Positions 37,963-49,100 are shown, counted from the first letter of the stretch. The stretch: DNA of 64,000 bases from Pseudoalteromonas nigrifaciens (GCF_002221505.1 NZ_CP011036.1:2232001-2296000), one strand, 5' to 3'. Notes: a model not told the origin generated them from the letters alone. A program made the numbers and translations.

Positions 37963-39459
37963 TTACTTAAATTGCTCTAAATACTTTTTAATTGCGTTAA
38001 CAATTAATTTCATTTTTGGAGTCAGTTCAGATTGCGTGTAACCATAGTAGTCACCGTTTATCATTAACTCCTGATCATCTTCATCTACTCTAATTGATTT
38101 GATTTTCTTAATTTCAATACTAAAACGATCATTATATGAGGGCCTGCCATAAATATGTGTATCCGTTATGAAGAAGCCATCTTTGGCACTACCAAAAAGA
38201 GTTGTATCAATAAGCACTAAATAGCCATAAGGCTCACTCTTATAGTCACTATCAACTTCATAGTCTTCATGTGCATACGATTTTACAGCTGCAGCTGTTT
38301 TATCTCTTAGCTTTTTGCCATACGATAAAGCATATACCCACTTCTGATCGTCAATTTGACTACTGATTTCACGAAAATAGTGCTCTAAATCCTTTTTAGG
38401 TTCAGGCTCTTTCTTTACATCAACGTGTTCAGTGTTTGGTTCTAGGCTTGCTAAGTCAGGATGTTGCCCCGAAATAACATCCGATCCAAAACTAGCAATA
38501 CTACTTGATTGGGATGTTAAGCTCCCATCTTCATTAATTATTACAACTTCTAGTAAGTTCTTTATACTCTTAGCTGTAGCAGCTACCTTAAACACTAGCT
38601 TTTTTTCATTTTCTGTATAGCTTGAATAATCAATATTGCGTGCAACTAGGCCACAAAACTCTTTTAGCATAGGATTAAAGAAAGTATTTAATCGAAGAAG
38701 TACATCATTAATTTCTTCAAAACGGTGGCGAATACCATCAGTTACGACTTCAGCTGTTTTCATTTGCTCGGCAGCTAATAGCGCTCTATCACGATTTGAA
38801 TATGCATCTATTTTTGCGCTTTCAGCTTTAGATGCGAGCATCATTCCACCAACGGCTAATACTGGTCCAGCAACTAATCCACCTAGCACAACAGCGCCAC
38901 CAGCCATCCCATAACCACCTGCTGCTAGCGAACCACCACCTAACCAAGCTAAAGTAGCATTAGTAGCTGCTACACCGGTTAAAGACCCTATTGCAGTACC
39001 GGTTGATGCAGTTCCTAAAAAGCCAACACCACCATACGCAGCTAAACCAGCTAAACCACCAGTACCAAGCGCAGTAACACCTCCAGAGAGAACATCATGA
39101 GTTGATAATACTGAACTGCTTAAGTTGTCTAAATCTGCTTTATCTACACCCGGTAATGACTCTAGACCTTTTACATCACTATCATTAAAGTTAATATTTT
39201 TAATTTGACTAAAGCTACTCACAAAGCTTAATAATGAGTTTTCATAAATATCAAACTTTGTTCGACCTAAAGCTAACATTGAGTTACTTGCTTGATCACG
39301 TTTTGAATTTAGCGAGCTTTCTGCATCATCAAATATATTTTTAGCTCTTTTATTAATGCTATTAGCTTCATTATAGTCAGATTTTGCATCTAACCCTTTC
39401 TTAACCCCAAAACTACCAGCTGCAATGGTAACTCCTACTAAAATCAAAGGTAATGGCAT
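37963..39459 (-). CDS. Glycine-zipper protein with C-terminal PH-like domain
   Basis: A 498-aa protein. It starts with a short hydrophobic segment, then a coiled-coil-like stretch (about 25-80), a long Gly/Ala-rich core (about 110-210, with GGLAGLAAYGGVGFLG) that could enter membranes, another helical part, and an end (about 370-498) of beta strands such as FFITDTHIYGR and IKSIRVDEDDQELMINGD that looks like a PH-type domain. Function unknown. It starts 2 bp after the end of the TerB-like gene, so the two formed an operon before the IS insertion. Confidence 0.6.
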   Translation of the reverse strand: MPLPLILVGVTIAAGSFGVKKGLDAKSDYNEANSINKRAKNIFDDAESSLNSKRDQASNSMLALGRTKFDIYENSLLSFVSSFSQIKNINFNDSDVKGLESLPGVDKADLDNLSSSVLSTHDVLSGGVTALGTGGLAGLAAYGGVGFLGTASTGTAIGSLTGVAATNATLAWLGGGSLAAGGYGMAGGAVVLGGLVAGPVLAVGGMMLASKAESAKIDAYSNRDRALLAAEQMKTAEVVTDGIRHRFEEINDVLLRLNTFFNPMLKEFCGLVARNIDYSSYTENEKKLVFKVAATAKSIKNLLEVVIINEDGSLTSQSSSIASFGSDVISGQHPDLASLEPNTEHVDVKKEPEPKKDLEHYFREISSQIDDQKWVYALSYGKKLRDKTAAAVKSYAHEDYEVDSDYKSEPYGYLVLIDTTLFGSAKDGFFITDTHIYGRPSYNDRFSIEIKKIKSIRVDEDDQELMINGDYYGYTQSELTPKMKLIVNAIKKYLEQFK

Positions 39460-39928
39460 AATTATTCCTCCATGAACATAACTGAGTCGTTCACCAAATC
39501 GAGTTGACGTCTAACCCAATTTTCTAACTCATTTAAATTAGCTTCATTTATGTTTAGTACTGAAGCGATTTCATTGATAAAAACCTTTTCTTCTTTACCG
39601 TAATAACCATCAGCATGAGCTAGCCCAATAAGCTCAAGTAACATCGAGACTTTAGCCTTTTTACTGCCAAAAACATCTCTTATTTCACTTAGATTGAAGT
39701 TTTCTAATTCAGATACACCTTCGGTACACTGTGACTTAACAAAGTTAATCAACTCCTTTTCACTTTGATCTATAACACCATCAGATATCATTAAGTCACT
39801 TGCTAACTTAAGAAGTACTTCTTGCTGTGCTTTGTTATTAAGCGACAATTACGGTGGCCGGTCTAGCGACAATTATCTTGGCCGGTTGATCTGATAAGGT
39901 TCGGTACAGCAGAACGGAGGAGTTCACT

Positions 39929-41422
39929 GTGCCGGGAACACGAATCACTGATCAGCAGGTCACTATTTATATGAAACATAGAAAACGTAATAGCCAAGTT
40001 ATCGCGGCTGCGAAAGCAGGTATTTCTGAACGTTCAGCAAGGCGCATTGATAAACTGGATGAGCAGCCATTGTCTAATAAACGCCAATGGCGAACGCGTA
40101 TAGATCCACTTGAGTCTATCTGGGACAGTATTGTTGTCCCTCTACTTCAAGGTGATGCAACGTTAACTCCGGTGGGAATTTTTGATCACCTTTGCGAGTT
40201 TCACACCGACAAATTTAACCCTAGCTCACGGCGTACATTAGAGCGTCGAATTCACAAATGGCGAGCACTGTATGGCTCAAGCAAAGAGGTCGTATTCCTG
40301 CAAACACACGAGTATGGCCTATTAGGCATGTGTGATTTTACACATGTGAAGTCACCCGTTACCATTGCTAGTGAACCCTTAAAGCATATGTTGTTTCATT
40401 ATCGTATGCCCGCCAGTGGCTGGGCTTATGCCCAAGTGATTTACGGCGGTGAAAGCTTTGCTGCTTTTTCTGATGGCGTGCAAAACGCATTTAAAGCAGC
40501 CGGCGGTGTGCCTAAAGAAGTGCGTACAGACAGTCTGAGTGCCGCCTATCGTAATCACACTAATGATAACGATTTTACAGAGCGCTTTAATGAATTAGTC
40601 ACCCATTATGGCTTTAAAGCGACCCGCAATAACCGTGGTATTGCGCATGAAAATGGGGCTATTGAGAGCCCTCATGGGCATCTTAAATCGCAACTGGAGC
40701 AAGCATTAAAAATCCGTGGTAGTTATGACTTTCAGACAAGAGAAGTCTATGAATCGTTTGTTGCCGACATTGTAGCTCGCCGTAATCGCCGTGTAAGTGA
40801 TAAATACGCAGTAGAGCAGCGACAATTACATGCTTTACCACGGACGATGAGCGTCAATTACACCGAGCATTATCTAACGGTGTCACGTACGAGTACTATT
40901 TCGTTGAAACGTGTTACCTATAGCGTCCCGTCACGCCTTATTGGTAGCCGATTACTTGTTCGTTTATATGACAACCGTTTAGAGCTGCGCTATGGCAGCG
41001 ATTTAGTTCAAACGTTAGCGCGTGTCTATGCTTCTAAAGGATGCCGTGCACGTAATATTAGTTACTTGCATGTTATTGACGCACTGGTTAAAAAACCATT
41101 GGCATTTCGCTACTCACAACTACGTGACGACTTACTTCCAAGCGACAATTACAAAGCTATTTGGGAATACGTTAATGCCCACCTTTTAGCGGATGAAGCG
41201 AGCTATTACATGGTGAAATTGCTCCATTTAGCGAAGCAAAGTGGGTGTGAACGTCAATTAGGACGATTTGTAGCAGCGTCAATTACTCAGCGACAATTAC
41301 CGGCCATCCGAGAATGTGAAGCGCAATTTTTAGTGATTGCATCAAACATACCCACAATAACAATAAAGCAACACAGCTTGAGCGCTTATAGCAGCATGAT
41401 ACCGGGAGGTCTACATGGATAA
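39929..41422 (+). CDS. istA: IS21-family transposase IstA, copy 2
   Basis: The protein is identical at all 497 residues to the copy-1 transposase. Same GTG start, ribosome site and overlap with istB. Confidence 0.95.
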   Translation: MPGTRITDQQVTIYMKHRKRNSQVIAAAKAGISERSARRIDKLDEQPLSNKRQWRTRIDPLESIWDSIVVPLLQGDATLTPVGIFDHLCEFHTDKFNPSSRRTLERRIHKWRALYGSSKEVVFLQTHEYGLLGMCDFTHVKSPVTIASEPLKHMLFHYRMPASGWAYAQVIYGGESFAAFSDGVQNAFKAAGGVPKEVRTDSLSAAYRNHTNDNDFTERFNELVTHYGFKATRNNRGIAHENGAIESPHGHLKSQLEQALKIRGSYDFQTREVYESFVADIVARRNRRVSDKYAVEQRQLHALPRTMSVNYTEHYLTVSRTSTISLKRVTYSVPSRLIGSRLLVRLYDNRLELRYGSDLVQTLARVYASKGCRARNISYLHVIDALVKKPLAFRYSQLRDDLLPSDNYKAIWEYVNAHLLADEASYYMVKLLHLAKQSGCERQLGRFVAASITQRQLPAIRECEAQFLVIASNIPTITIKQHSLSAYSSMIPGGLHG

Positions 41423-42167
41423 CTTCACGGCCTCGTTACCTTTAATGCTGAAACAATTAAAGCTTAGCACCATGCTTCAACAGTGGAATACTCTGGGCAA
41501 AAAAGCGATAGAAGAACAATGGAGCCCACAGCAATACTTATCTGAGCTGTGCCATATTGAACTTGCGACACGCGATGACAAACGCCTTCAGCGGCTTTTA
41601 AAAGATGCAAAATTGCCCGTGGGTAAACACCTTAGCAGCTTCGACTTTACCCTTGTTGATGGGGTTAGTAAGCCCCTTGTTGCTGATTTAATAAATCAGC
41701 CGGATTGGTTGAAGTACGGTGGCAATATATTGTTATTTGGCGCCAGTGGTCTTGGTAAAACGCATATCGCCAGTAGCATCGGTTATGGCCTTATCGAGCA
41801 GGGCCATAAAGTTAAGTTTGTTGCCGCGTCAGCGATTGTTCAACAACTCCAGCAAGCAAAGCGACATTTACGCTTGCAAGACGAACTTGTAAAGCTCGAT
41901 AAATACAGCTTATTAATCGTTGATGACGTTGGTTACGTTCGAAAAACGGAACAGGAAACGAGTGTGCTGTTTGAATTGATAGCCCATCGCTATGAGCGAC
42001 ACAGCATGATCATCACATCAAACAAATCATTCGAACAATGGGATGAACTATTTGATGATTCAACGATGACTGTCGCGGCAATCGATCGCTTGGTTCATCA
42101 TGCAACGATTATTCATTGCGAAGGTGAAAGTTACCGACGCAAAACAGCGCTCAATAAGAGCAAATAA
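41415..42167 (+). CDS. istB: IS21-family helper ATPase IstB, copy 2
   Basis: Identical at all 250 residues to the copy-1 protein, with Walker A GASGLGKTH. Overlaps istA by 8 bp. Confidence 0.95.
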   Translation: MDNFTASLPLMLKQLKLSTMLQQWNTLGKKAIEEQWSPQQYLSELCHIELATRDDKRLQRLLKDAKLPVGKHLSSFDFTLVDGVSKPLVADLINQPDWLKYGGNILLFGASGLGKTHIASSIGYGLIEQGHKVKFVAASAIVQQLQQAKRHLRLQDELVKLDKYSLLIVDDVGYVRKTEQETSVLFELIAHRYERHSMIITSNKSFEQWDELFDDSTMTVAAIDRLVHHATIIHCEGESYRRKTALNKSK

Positions 42168-42256
42168 AATTCGGTGTCAACCGGCCAAGATAATTGACGC
42201 GGAACCGGCCAAGTTAATTGACGCTAGATAGCTTTGTTGAGGTTTTGTATAAACAT

Positions 42257-42587
42257 CGAATTATTCCTTTATAAATTATGATGTTTTCAGGCATGAATAA
42301 GCCCATCATTAAAATTAATTAATAATTATGAATAAGGGCAAAACACTGAAAATGTTGATTTGTAAGCTAATACACTTTTGAAACGAGCAGGTTGCTCTGC
42401 AGTTATTACTTTTTTAGAGGGTATAAATAAAGTGTTCATCTATGAACGTCCTTGTAAAATCCTTTTTCTAAATTCAGTCTATGCCGCAGTAAAAGTTATG
42501 TCTAGCAATAAATTACAAACCATTGACTAACTAACGCCATTTTAATTACATAAAACAACTGTTATTTAGCCAAATGAATTATAGTTA
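42257..42587. other. Non-coding stretch between the TerB-like gene start and the integrase end
   Basis: This holds the leader of the TerB-like gene (with its ribosome site) and AT-rich sequence. No open frame of note, no clear terminator for the integrase, and no repeat were seen. Confidence 0.5.
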
Positions 42588-43829
42588 TTAACCTACCTTC
42601 GATAGATGCCTTGTACCTGATATAGATAATTTCCCTTGCGATGCTTTGTCTATATGGTCGCTCCACCAATTCATTAGCTCTCTGCGTTTTTCTATGTATT
42701 CAGCTCTATTATAAGCAGAACGAACTTGGTTTTTATCTACATGCGCAAGTGCGGCTTCTATTATATCTGGATTAAACTCATGTTCATTTAATGTTGTGCT
42801 GCCAAGCGAGCGCAAGCCATGGCTTACTAATCTACCTTCAAACCCCATGCGTTTTAGAGCCATATTAGCTGTTTCATTGTTGATATGATTTCTCGGGTTT
42901 CTGTCTGACGGAAAAACAAAGTCTCTGTGCCCTGAAATTGGTTTTATTGCCTCTAATAACTCTACAGCTTGTTTTGATAAAGGAATAACATGCTCTCTGC
43001 GCTTTTTCATACGTTCAGCTGGGATAACCCAAAGTTTATTATCAAAATCGATCTCATCCCACCGAGTACCTGCAGCTTCACCAGGGCGTGTAAGAGTATG
43101 TAACTGCCACTCAATTAAAAAGCGAGTTACACGTTTAATTGAAGCTGTAGCAAGCGTTTGCATCAATTCAGGCAACTCTTCAGGTTTTAACGAAGGCATG
43201 TTTTGTTTTTGCGGCTTTTTAAAAGTTTCTTTTATTCCAGCAAGCGGATTAGCTTGAATATAACCACTATTAACTGCGTAGGTCATAACTTGGTTTAATC
43301 GTTGGCTCAAACGCTTAACTGTTTCTAGGGTACCTTTAGCCTCTATAGGCCTTAATATTTTTATTACCTGTGGTGCGTTAATTTTACCAATTGGGTATTT
43401 ACCAATAACCGGTAAAACATGGTTATTTAATGAGCGCCAAATATCTTCACCATGAGCTTGAGTAAAATCAGGTTTTTTAACCTCAAACCACTCTAAAGCG
43501 ACCTTACTTAGTGTTAACTCTTCTTGTGCTCGTTTAAAAGCTAAAGTTTCATCTCTATGCTCTTTTGGGTCAGTTCCTAATGCAACCAACTCTCTGGCTT
43601 CTTGGGCTAATTTTCGTGCATTAACAATGGATAGAGCGGGATACTTACCCAATACCATGTTAATACGCTTTTTTGTAATTGGATGGTAGTAATTAAAATT
43701 CCAGAGTTTAGTTCCGCTCTTTCTAACTTTGACTTGTAGGCCGTTGCCATCAGATAAAATAAAATCTTTATCTACTGTTTTTGCTTTCTTGAGCGCTGTA
43801 TCAGTAAGTTGTTTTACAGATCTGGCCAT
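42588..43829 (-). CDS. intS: P4-type tyrosine integrase of the island
   Basis: A 413-aa integrase. The N-terminal ~95 residues are the DUF4102 arm-binding domain (LSDGNGLQVKVRKSGTKLW). The catalytic part shows Arg near 249 (LTRPGEAAG), the box SHGLRSLG near 334, His in ALAHVD and Tyr near 373 in RSAYNR. It lies 142 bp inside the right attachment repeat, next to the tRNA-Ser target. Its promoter region carries TAGGAATACTA inverted repeats that may serve both as arm sites and as autoregulatory operators. Confidence 0.92.
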   Translation of the reverse strand: MARSVKQLTDTALKKAKTVDKDFILSDGNGLQVKVRKSGTKLWNFNYYHPITKKRINMVLGKYPALSIVNARKLAQEARELVALGTDPKEHRDETLAFKRAQEELTLSKVALEWFEVKKPDFTQAHGEDIWRSLNNHVLPVIGKYPIGKINAPQVIKILRPIEAKGTLETVKRLSQRLNQVMTYAVNSGYIQANPLAGIKETFKKPQKQNMPSLKPEELPELMQTLATASIKRVTRFLIEWQLHTLTRPGEAAGTRWDEIDFDNKLWVIPAERMKKRREHVIPLSKQAVELLEAIKPISGHRDFVFPSDRNPRNHINNETANMALKRMGFEGRLVSHGLRSLGSTTLNEHEFNPDIIEAALAHVDKNQVRSAYNRAEYIEKRRELMNWWSDHIDKASQGKLSISGTRHLSKVG

Positions 43830-43852
43830 AACAAATTAACTCCGTTCTATTT

Positions 43853-43903
43853 TAGTATTCCTAATTATGGCAGCTTATTATAGGAATACTAAATGGAATA
43901 CTA
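43853..43903. repeat. Probable integrase arm-type sites, right end
   Basis: TAGTATTCCTA (43853-43863) and TAGGAATACTA (43881-43891) are inverted copies; TGGAATACTA (43894-43903) is a third, close copy. The same 11-mer is at the left end of the island. The location, just upstream of the integrase start and inside the att repeat, fits arm-type binding. Confidence 0.65.
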
Positions 43904-43971
43904 AAACTTTAAGCTTTGATGAGACGCGGTAGGACGCTGCAAAACACTAAGTCATTGATTTTACTTTGTTA

Positions 43972-44035
43972 CAGGCACAAAAAAGGACGTCATGAGACGT
44001 CCTGATATTGAATAATGGTGGAGGGAGAGGGATTC
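43972..44035. repeat. tRNA-proximal attachment-site copy (att repeat of the island)
   Basis: 64 bp matching the left-end repeat with one difference. It contains the tRNA-Ser terminator and the 3' part of the tRNA-Ser gene up to its T-arm. Confidence 0.9.
43979..44003 (-). terminator. Terminator of tRNA-Ser
   Basis: Read on the minus strand, AGGACGTC pairs with GACGTCCT around ATGA-like loop and is followed by six T. The same hairpin is in the left att repeat (1636-1655), consistent with a duplicated terminator. Confidence 0.75.
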
Positions 44036-44105
44036 GAACCCTCGTTAGGGATTAACCTAAACACACTTTCCAGGCGTGCGCCTTCAGCCACTCAGCCATC
44101 CCTCC
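44016..44105 (-). tRNA. serX: tRNA-Ser (anticodon GGA)
   Basis: 90 nt including an encoded CCA. Start GGAGGGA pairs with TCCCTCC; anticodon loop CTGGAAA carries GGA; a long variable arm (TTAGGTTAATCCCTAA) is typical of serine tRNA; T-arm GGTTCGAATCC. The 3' part is duplicated at the far end of the island, so this gene is the integration target and remains intact. Confidence 0.95.
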
Positions 44106-44235
44106 ACGGCGTTGCTACATACTAGGTAGTGCAACAAGCGCGCTATAGTATGAAATAGCCGCCATAGGTGCAAGGCATTTTTAGTTTTGAGCTTTTAACT
44201 GCTCACTTATCATTCATATTTTTTATGCTGTGCAC

Positions 44236-44270
44236 AAAAAACGGCTATGCGGGTGGCATAACCGTTTTTT
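44236..44270 (-). terminator. Terminator downstream of nadA
   Basis: AAAAACGGCTATGC and GCATAACCGTTTTTT pair around a 5-base loop. T-runs on both strands would let it serve both nadA (leftward) and transcripts from the right. Confidence 0.75.
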
Positions 44271-44308
44271 AGGCGTTAACTTAACGTGCGTTTTTATATT
44301 CGTTAATT

Positions 44309-45349
44309 TTACTTTGCCATTGTGGCGGTAAAATCAAGCATGCGGTTAAGTGATTTAAGTGCGCCTTCGCGTAAGTCCATGTCAACAAACACTTCTTTAC
44401 CTTTGGGGTCTATCAGAGCTTCTTCAATCGCTTTTAAGCCGTTCATTGCCATCCAAGGGCAATGCGCACATGTTTTACATGAAGCGCCTTCACCGGCAGT
44501 TGGAGCGGCAAAGAATTCTTTGTCTGGGCATAGTTGCTGCATTTTATAAAAAATACCGCGGTCAGTTGCTACAATAAACTTTTTGTTGCTCATTGTTTGC
44601 GCTGCTTTTATTAACTGGCTGGTTGAACCAACCGCATCAGCAAGGGCAACTATTTCCTCTGGCGACTCTGGGTGTACGAGTACGCCCGCATCTGGGTGCA
44701 GCGCTTTCATGTCTTTTAGAGCTTTAGTTTTAAACTCGTCATGAACGATACATGCACCATTCCACATGATCATATCTGCGCCGGTATTCTTTTGAATATA
44801 GCTACCTAGGTGCTTGTCTGGGCCCCAAATTATTTTTTCACCTAGTTCGTCTAAGTGCTCAACAATTTCCAGTGCACAAGATGAGGTTACAATCCAATCT
44901 GCACGCGCTTTTACTGCGGTAGAAGTATTTGCATACACTACTACTGTGCGGTCGGGGTGCTGATCGCAAAACGCTGAGAATTCATCTACCGGGCAACCTA
45001 TGTCTAACGAACAAGTCGCTTCGAGCGTTGGCATAACCACGGTTTTGTTAGGCGTTAATATTTTTGCGGTTTCACCCATAAAACGCACACCCGCTACAAT
45101 GATCATGTCGGCATCGTGGCGTGTACCAAAACGCGCCATTTCTAGCGAGTCGGCAACGCAGCCGCCGGTTTCTTCGGCAAGTGCTTGTATTTCAGGATCG
45201 GTATAGTAATGGGCAACTAATACGGCATTTTTTTCTTGCAGTAGTTGCTTTATACGTGCTTTGTATTCGCCTTGTTCGTTTTGTGTTAACGGTGCTGGCT
45301 TAGGAGGGAAAATATAGCCTTCAGGCATAATAGTTTGAGCTAGACTCAT
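44309..45349 (-). CDS. nadA: Quinolinate synthase NadA
   Basis: A 346-aa [4Fe-4S] enzyme. Quinolinate synthase joins iminoaspartate and dihydroxyacetone phosphate in de novo NAD synthesis, in the cytoplasm. Visible are FPPKPAPL at the start, [18 protein letters not shown], the first cluster cysteine in [20 protein letters not shown] and the C-terminal [10 protein letters not shown] motif with the other cluster ligands. The start is placed at ATG MSLAQ, as in E. coli NadA; an in-frame GTG 12 bp upstream (MVENM) is an alternative. It is backbone, next to the tRNA used by the island. Confidence 0.93.
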   Translation of the reverse strand: MSLAQTIMPEGYIFPPKPAPLTQNEQGEYKARIKQLLQEKNAVLVAHYYTDPEIQALAEETGGCVADSLEMARFGTRHDADMIIVAGVRFMGETAKILTPNKTVVMPTLEATCSLDIGCPVDEFSAFCDQHPDRTVVVYANTSTAVKARADWIVTSSCALEIVEHLDELGEKIIWGPDKHLGSYIQKNTGADMIMWNGACIVHDEFKTKALKDMKALHPDAGVLVHPESPEEIVALADAVGSTSQLIKAAQTMSNKKFIVATDRGIFYKMQQLCPDKEFFAAPTAGEGASCKTCAHCPWMAMNGLKAIEEALIDPKGKEVFVDMDLREGALKSLNRMLDFTATMAK

Positions 45350-45494
45350 GTTCTCGACCACTTCATCTATATTGCATTAATTACGATGAATTATACGAGA
45401 ATATAAAGCTAAATAACAGCTATCTGCTCAAGGTGTTTATAAATAAAAAGTTGAAGTTTTAAAAAGACGCTATTAAGAAGGGATTGTATAAAAA

Positions 45495-45570
45495 TGGTGG
45501 GGCATGATGGATTTGAACCATCGACCAATTGATTAAAAGTCAACTGCTCTACCAACTGAGCTAATGCCCC
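45495..45570 (-). tRNA. tRNA-Lys (TTT), copy 1
   Basis: 76 nt with encoded CCA. GGGGCAT pairs with ATGCCCC; anticodon loop CTTTTAA carries TTT; T-arm GGTTCAAATCC. One of six copies transcribed leftward. Confidence 0.96.
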
Positions 45571-45654
45571 CCTTTGATAACTAATTAGCAAGGCTGCTAG
45601 TTAGTTGATTGCGTAAATCCGCCGACTAATATTTTACTTTCACTGCTCATAGAA

Positions 45655-45730
45655 TGGTGGGGCATGATGGATTTGAACCATCGACCAATTGATTAAAAGT
45701 CAACTGCTCTACCAACTGAGCTAATGCCCC
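45655..45730 (-). tRNA. tRNA-Lys (TTT), copy 2
   Basis: Same sequence as copy 1; separated from it by an 84-bp spacer that recurs between other copies. Confidence 0.96.
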
Positions 45731-45799
45731 GCTCTATGCACTTAATTTAATTAAGCTTACGTAAATCCGCCGATTCCAGCCATTCTTAAATATAAAGAA

Positions 45800-45875
45800 T
45801 GGTGGGGCATGATGGATTTGAACCATCGACCAATTGATTAAAAGTCAACTGCTCTACCAACTGAGCTAATGCCCC
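45800..45875 (-). tRNA. tRNA-Lys (TTT), copy 3
   Basis: Same sequence as copies 1, 2, 4 and 5. The spacer before copy 2 differs from the common one. Confidence 0.96.
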
Positions 45876-45959
45876 CCTTTGATAACTAATTAGCAAGGCT
45901 GCTAGTTAGTTGATTGCGTAAATCCGCCGACTAATATTTTACTTTCACTGCTCATAGAA

Positions 45960-46035
45960 TGGTGGGGCATGATGGATTTGAACCATCGACCAATTGATTA
46001 AAAGTCAACTGCTCTACCAACTGAGCTAATGCCCC
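45960..46035 (-). tRNA. tRNA-Lys (TTT), copy 4
   Basis: Same sequence; flanked on both sides by the common 84-bp spacer. Confidence 0.96.
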
Positions 46036-46119
46036 CCTTTGATAACTAATTAGCAAGGCTGCTAGTTAGTTGATTGCGTAAATCCGCCGACTAATATTTT
46101 ACTTTCACTGCTCATAGAA

Positions 46120-46195
46120 TGGTGGGGCATGATGGATTTGAACCATCGACCAATTGATTAAAAGTCAACTGCTCTACCAACTGAGCTAATGCCCC
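46120..46195 (-). tRNA. tRNA-Lys (TTT), copy 5
   Basis: Same sequence; its upstream spacer is of the other type and shares a TTAATTAAGCTTACGTAAATCC block with the spacer between copies 2 and 3. Confidence 0.96.
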
Positions 46196-49100
46196 GCTCT
46201 GTGTGCTTAATTTAATAATTAATTAAGCTTACGTAAATCCGCCGATAATAGACCATTATTACTATAAATATAATGGTGGGTCATGATGGATTTGAACCAT
46301 CGACCAATTGATTAAAAGTCAACTGCTCTACCAACTGAGCTAATGACCCGCTCTATTTTTGTCGCATTTCGAGTGGGGTAACCATTCGTTTGCTGCGGGC
46401 GCTTATAATACTTATTTATAAAATGAGTGCAACCGAAATTGTCTCTTTTTTTAAGTTTTTATGCTTAGCTGAACAATTTTAGACCGCTTATGACAAAAAG
46501 CAGCCTAATCAAGTCTCTTGTATTAATTTTATAAGCGCTTTGTGGCCAATTTTGCAGCAGTGGTACTTGGATACTGATTAATTAAATCGTTCAGTATTTT
46601 TTGCGCTTCGGCTGCTAAATTTTGCTCTTGTAGCAAAGTACCTAACTTTAACATGGCATCTGGGCGCTTATTTGAATTTGGAAATTCATTAACCACCACT
46701 TTAAAATGCTCCGTTGCTTTAGCTGGGTTATTTTTTATCGTGAGCAGCTGCCCAAGCCAATAATGTGCATTTGATGCATACACAGAATTTGGGTAGGTAG
46801 TTAAAAAAGTTTGAAACTCTGGGATCGCCTGATCATAGCGTTTATCTTTCATTATTAACGCAACAGCACGCTCGTATGCTTCGTTTTCAGATAAATCGGC
46901 ACTGTATGTCTGAGTATCGCTTGCTTGCGTGTGATCAACTCCAGGCGCTGTGGCAGCCGGTTGACTATAAGCTTGGCTTACGCGGTTTTCAATTTCTTGA
47001 TAAAGCTCGCGCTGACGCTGCAGCACTTTTTCTAGCTTATAACTTTGCTCTTCGGTTACACCACGAATTTGGCTTACTTCATCTTGCAATAAATTAAGCT
47101 GTTGCTGTAACTCAACTTGTAAAAAGTTACGTTGTTGCATCATATTCTCTAACGACGCTAAACGCTTTTCAATACTCGATTGTGAACTTGCAGCTTCTGA
47201 AACAGGAGCGGGAGCAGCCATTAACTGGGTGCTCCCGCTCAATATCATGGCTGCCAAAATAATTTTCGGCTTCATAATATCTCTTATCTTAGTAAACTAG
47301 TACCGCACGGCGGTTTTTAGCGAAAGCTGATTCAGTGCGAGATTTAACCATAGGTTTCTCTTCACCGTAGCTTACCACTGACATTTGGCTTGCAGAAACA
47401 CCTAAACTTTGTAGGTATTTTTCAACTGCTTGGCCACGGTGCTCACCTAGTGCAATATTGTACTCTGGCGTACCGCGCTCATCTGCGTGGCCTTCAATAA
47501 GTACTTTAACAGATGAGTTTTGAACTAAAAACTCAGCGTGTGCGCGTAATAAATCAGCGTACTTGCCTTCAACTGTCGCTTTATCAAAATCAAAGTAAAT
47601 TACTTGCTCTTGACGAAGTGCTTCGTATTTTTGACGAAGTTGCTCTTCTGCACGTTGCTCTGGCGAAATTGTCGCTACTTCAACTGTGTCAGTATTTGTT
47701 GATTGCTCAACCATACCTTGATTTGATTGGTTAGCTGCGCCTTCATCTATATCTGAAGATGAGCTACAAGCTGCTAAAGCCATTACTGGCACAGCAATTA
47801 GCAGGCCTTTAAGTATTTTATTAAGTTGCATTGAGTAGATTCCTATTTTGAGTAAACCGCAATTATTACTGTAAATATGGCGACCAAGCTGGCGCCTTTA
47901 CTTGTCCGTCTAGCACAGGTAACCGTGCTTTAAAGCGACCGTCCATCGATACCAGCGCAAGTACCTGTTTATTATTATGAAGCGTGCTATATATAATCAT
48001 CGAGCCATTTGGCGCTATACTCGGTGATTCATCAAGGCGAGTTCGTGTTAATACTTGAAACGCACCTGTAGCCAGCTCTTTTTTAGCAAGATGGTACTGC
48101 CCGTTGGTACGGTTAACCATCACTAATTCTTTGCCATCGGGTGTTATTGAACCTGCTAGGTTCATATCACCGTCAAAGCTTAATCTTTGTGTTCTGCCAG
48201 TTTTTAAATTTAACTTATAAATCTGGGCATTACCACCCCTTTCAGATGTAAATACAATATCTTGGCCATTAGGATGCCACGATGGTTCTGTATCTATACT
48301 GCGATGACGAGTAAGACGCGTTTCTTTGCGTGTTACTAAGTCTAGTAAATAAACTTCGGTTGCACCGGTTTTATCTTTTGAAAGTACTAATAGTAACTTT
48401 TTACCATCGGGCGAAAACTGCGGTGCACCGTTAATACCAGGATAACTAGTAACCAATTCACGTTTACCTGAGTATAGGTCTTGAATGTAAATTTGGCTCT
48501 GACGATTTTCAAACGTTACATAGGCTAACTTAGTGCCATCGGGCGACCATGCTGGCGACATTAACGGCTCTTTAGAGCGCAGTAATACTTGCTCATTAAA
48601 ACCATCGTAATCAGAAACTACCAGTTGATAAGGTCTGTCGTCATTATCACGTACTATAACATAGGCTATTTTAGTTAAAAATGCGCCTTTTTCACCGGTT
48701 AACTTTTCGTAAATCACATCACTTATACGGTGTGAATAACGACGAAAGCCGGTGTCGCTAATAATACTTTCACGTGCTTCTAAAATATGGTCTTGGTTTT
48801 TAATCAATTTACCGTTAGTCATCATTTGCGTTTGACCACCGGTAATTTGCCCACGAATAACATCAACCAGTTCATAACGCACCAAGTAGCGGCCATTAGA
48901 TTGCTGCTCAACTTCGCCAACTAATATCGCCTCTACTCCTTTGTTTACCCAAGAAGCATAGTTAATATCGCTATCTTTACTTGGCTGTTGCGGCATTTGT
49001 GCTACATCTACAGGCTTAAATTTACCACTGCGCATTAAATCTGCAGCAATAACTTCGCTGATCTTTTGTGGAATAGGGCCAATACCTTGATACTTAAATG

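Larger units (their letters stand above)
39836..42230 (+). mobile_element. IS21-family insertion sequence, copy 2 (2395 bp)
   Basis: Same length, ends and encoded proteins as copy 1 and in the same orientation. It is flanked by a 7-bp GCTTTGT target duplication and splits the TerB-like gene after codon 8. Identity at every encoded residue argues for recent transposition. Homologous recombination between the two copies would delete 16.5 kb including both defence-like cassettes between them. Confidence 0.93.
39462..42256 (-). pseudogene. TerB-like gene disrupted by the second IS21-family copy
   Basis: Removing the IS and one 7-bp target repeat (GCTTTGT) joins codons 1-8 (MFIQNLNK, start at 42256, ribosome site AAAGGAAT) to the remaining 122 codons, in frame, giving a 130-aa protein. 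It contains SDGVIDQSEKELI and a helix followed by HADGYYGKEEKVFINEIA, the acidic helical pattern of TerB-type tellurite-resistance domains. After insertion the truncated frame begins with an unusual TTG inside the IS end and is probably not normally expressed. The following genes may now lack their promoter. Confidence 0.8.
1624..44035. mobile_element. ~42.4 kb genomic island integrated at tRNA-Ser(GGA)
   Basis: The island is bounded by a 64-bp direct repeat, identical except for one base, covering the tRNA-Ser 3' end and the terminator behind it. The complete tRNA is at the right end. A P4-type tyrosine integrase lies just inside it, pointing away from the tRNA. An 11-bp motif occurs inside both ends as expected for integrase arm sites. 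The cargo is a mobility and regulation module, a BREX/Septu/DarT1 operon, a helicase/zinc-repeat operon, several decayed genes and two IS21-family copies. No phage structural genes or conjugation genes were recognised, so autonomous transfer is doubtful. The 477-aa, Zn-repeat and helicase genes were not found in known, named systems from memory. Confidence 0.9.
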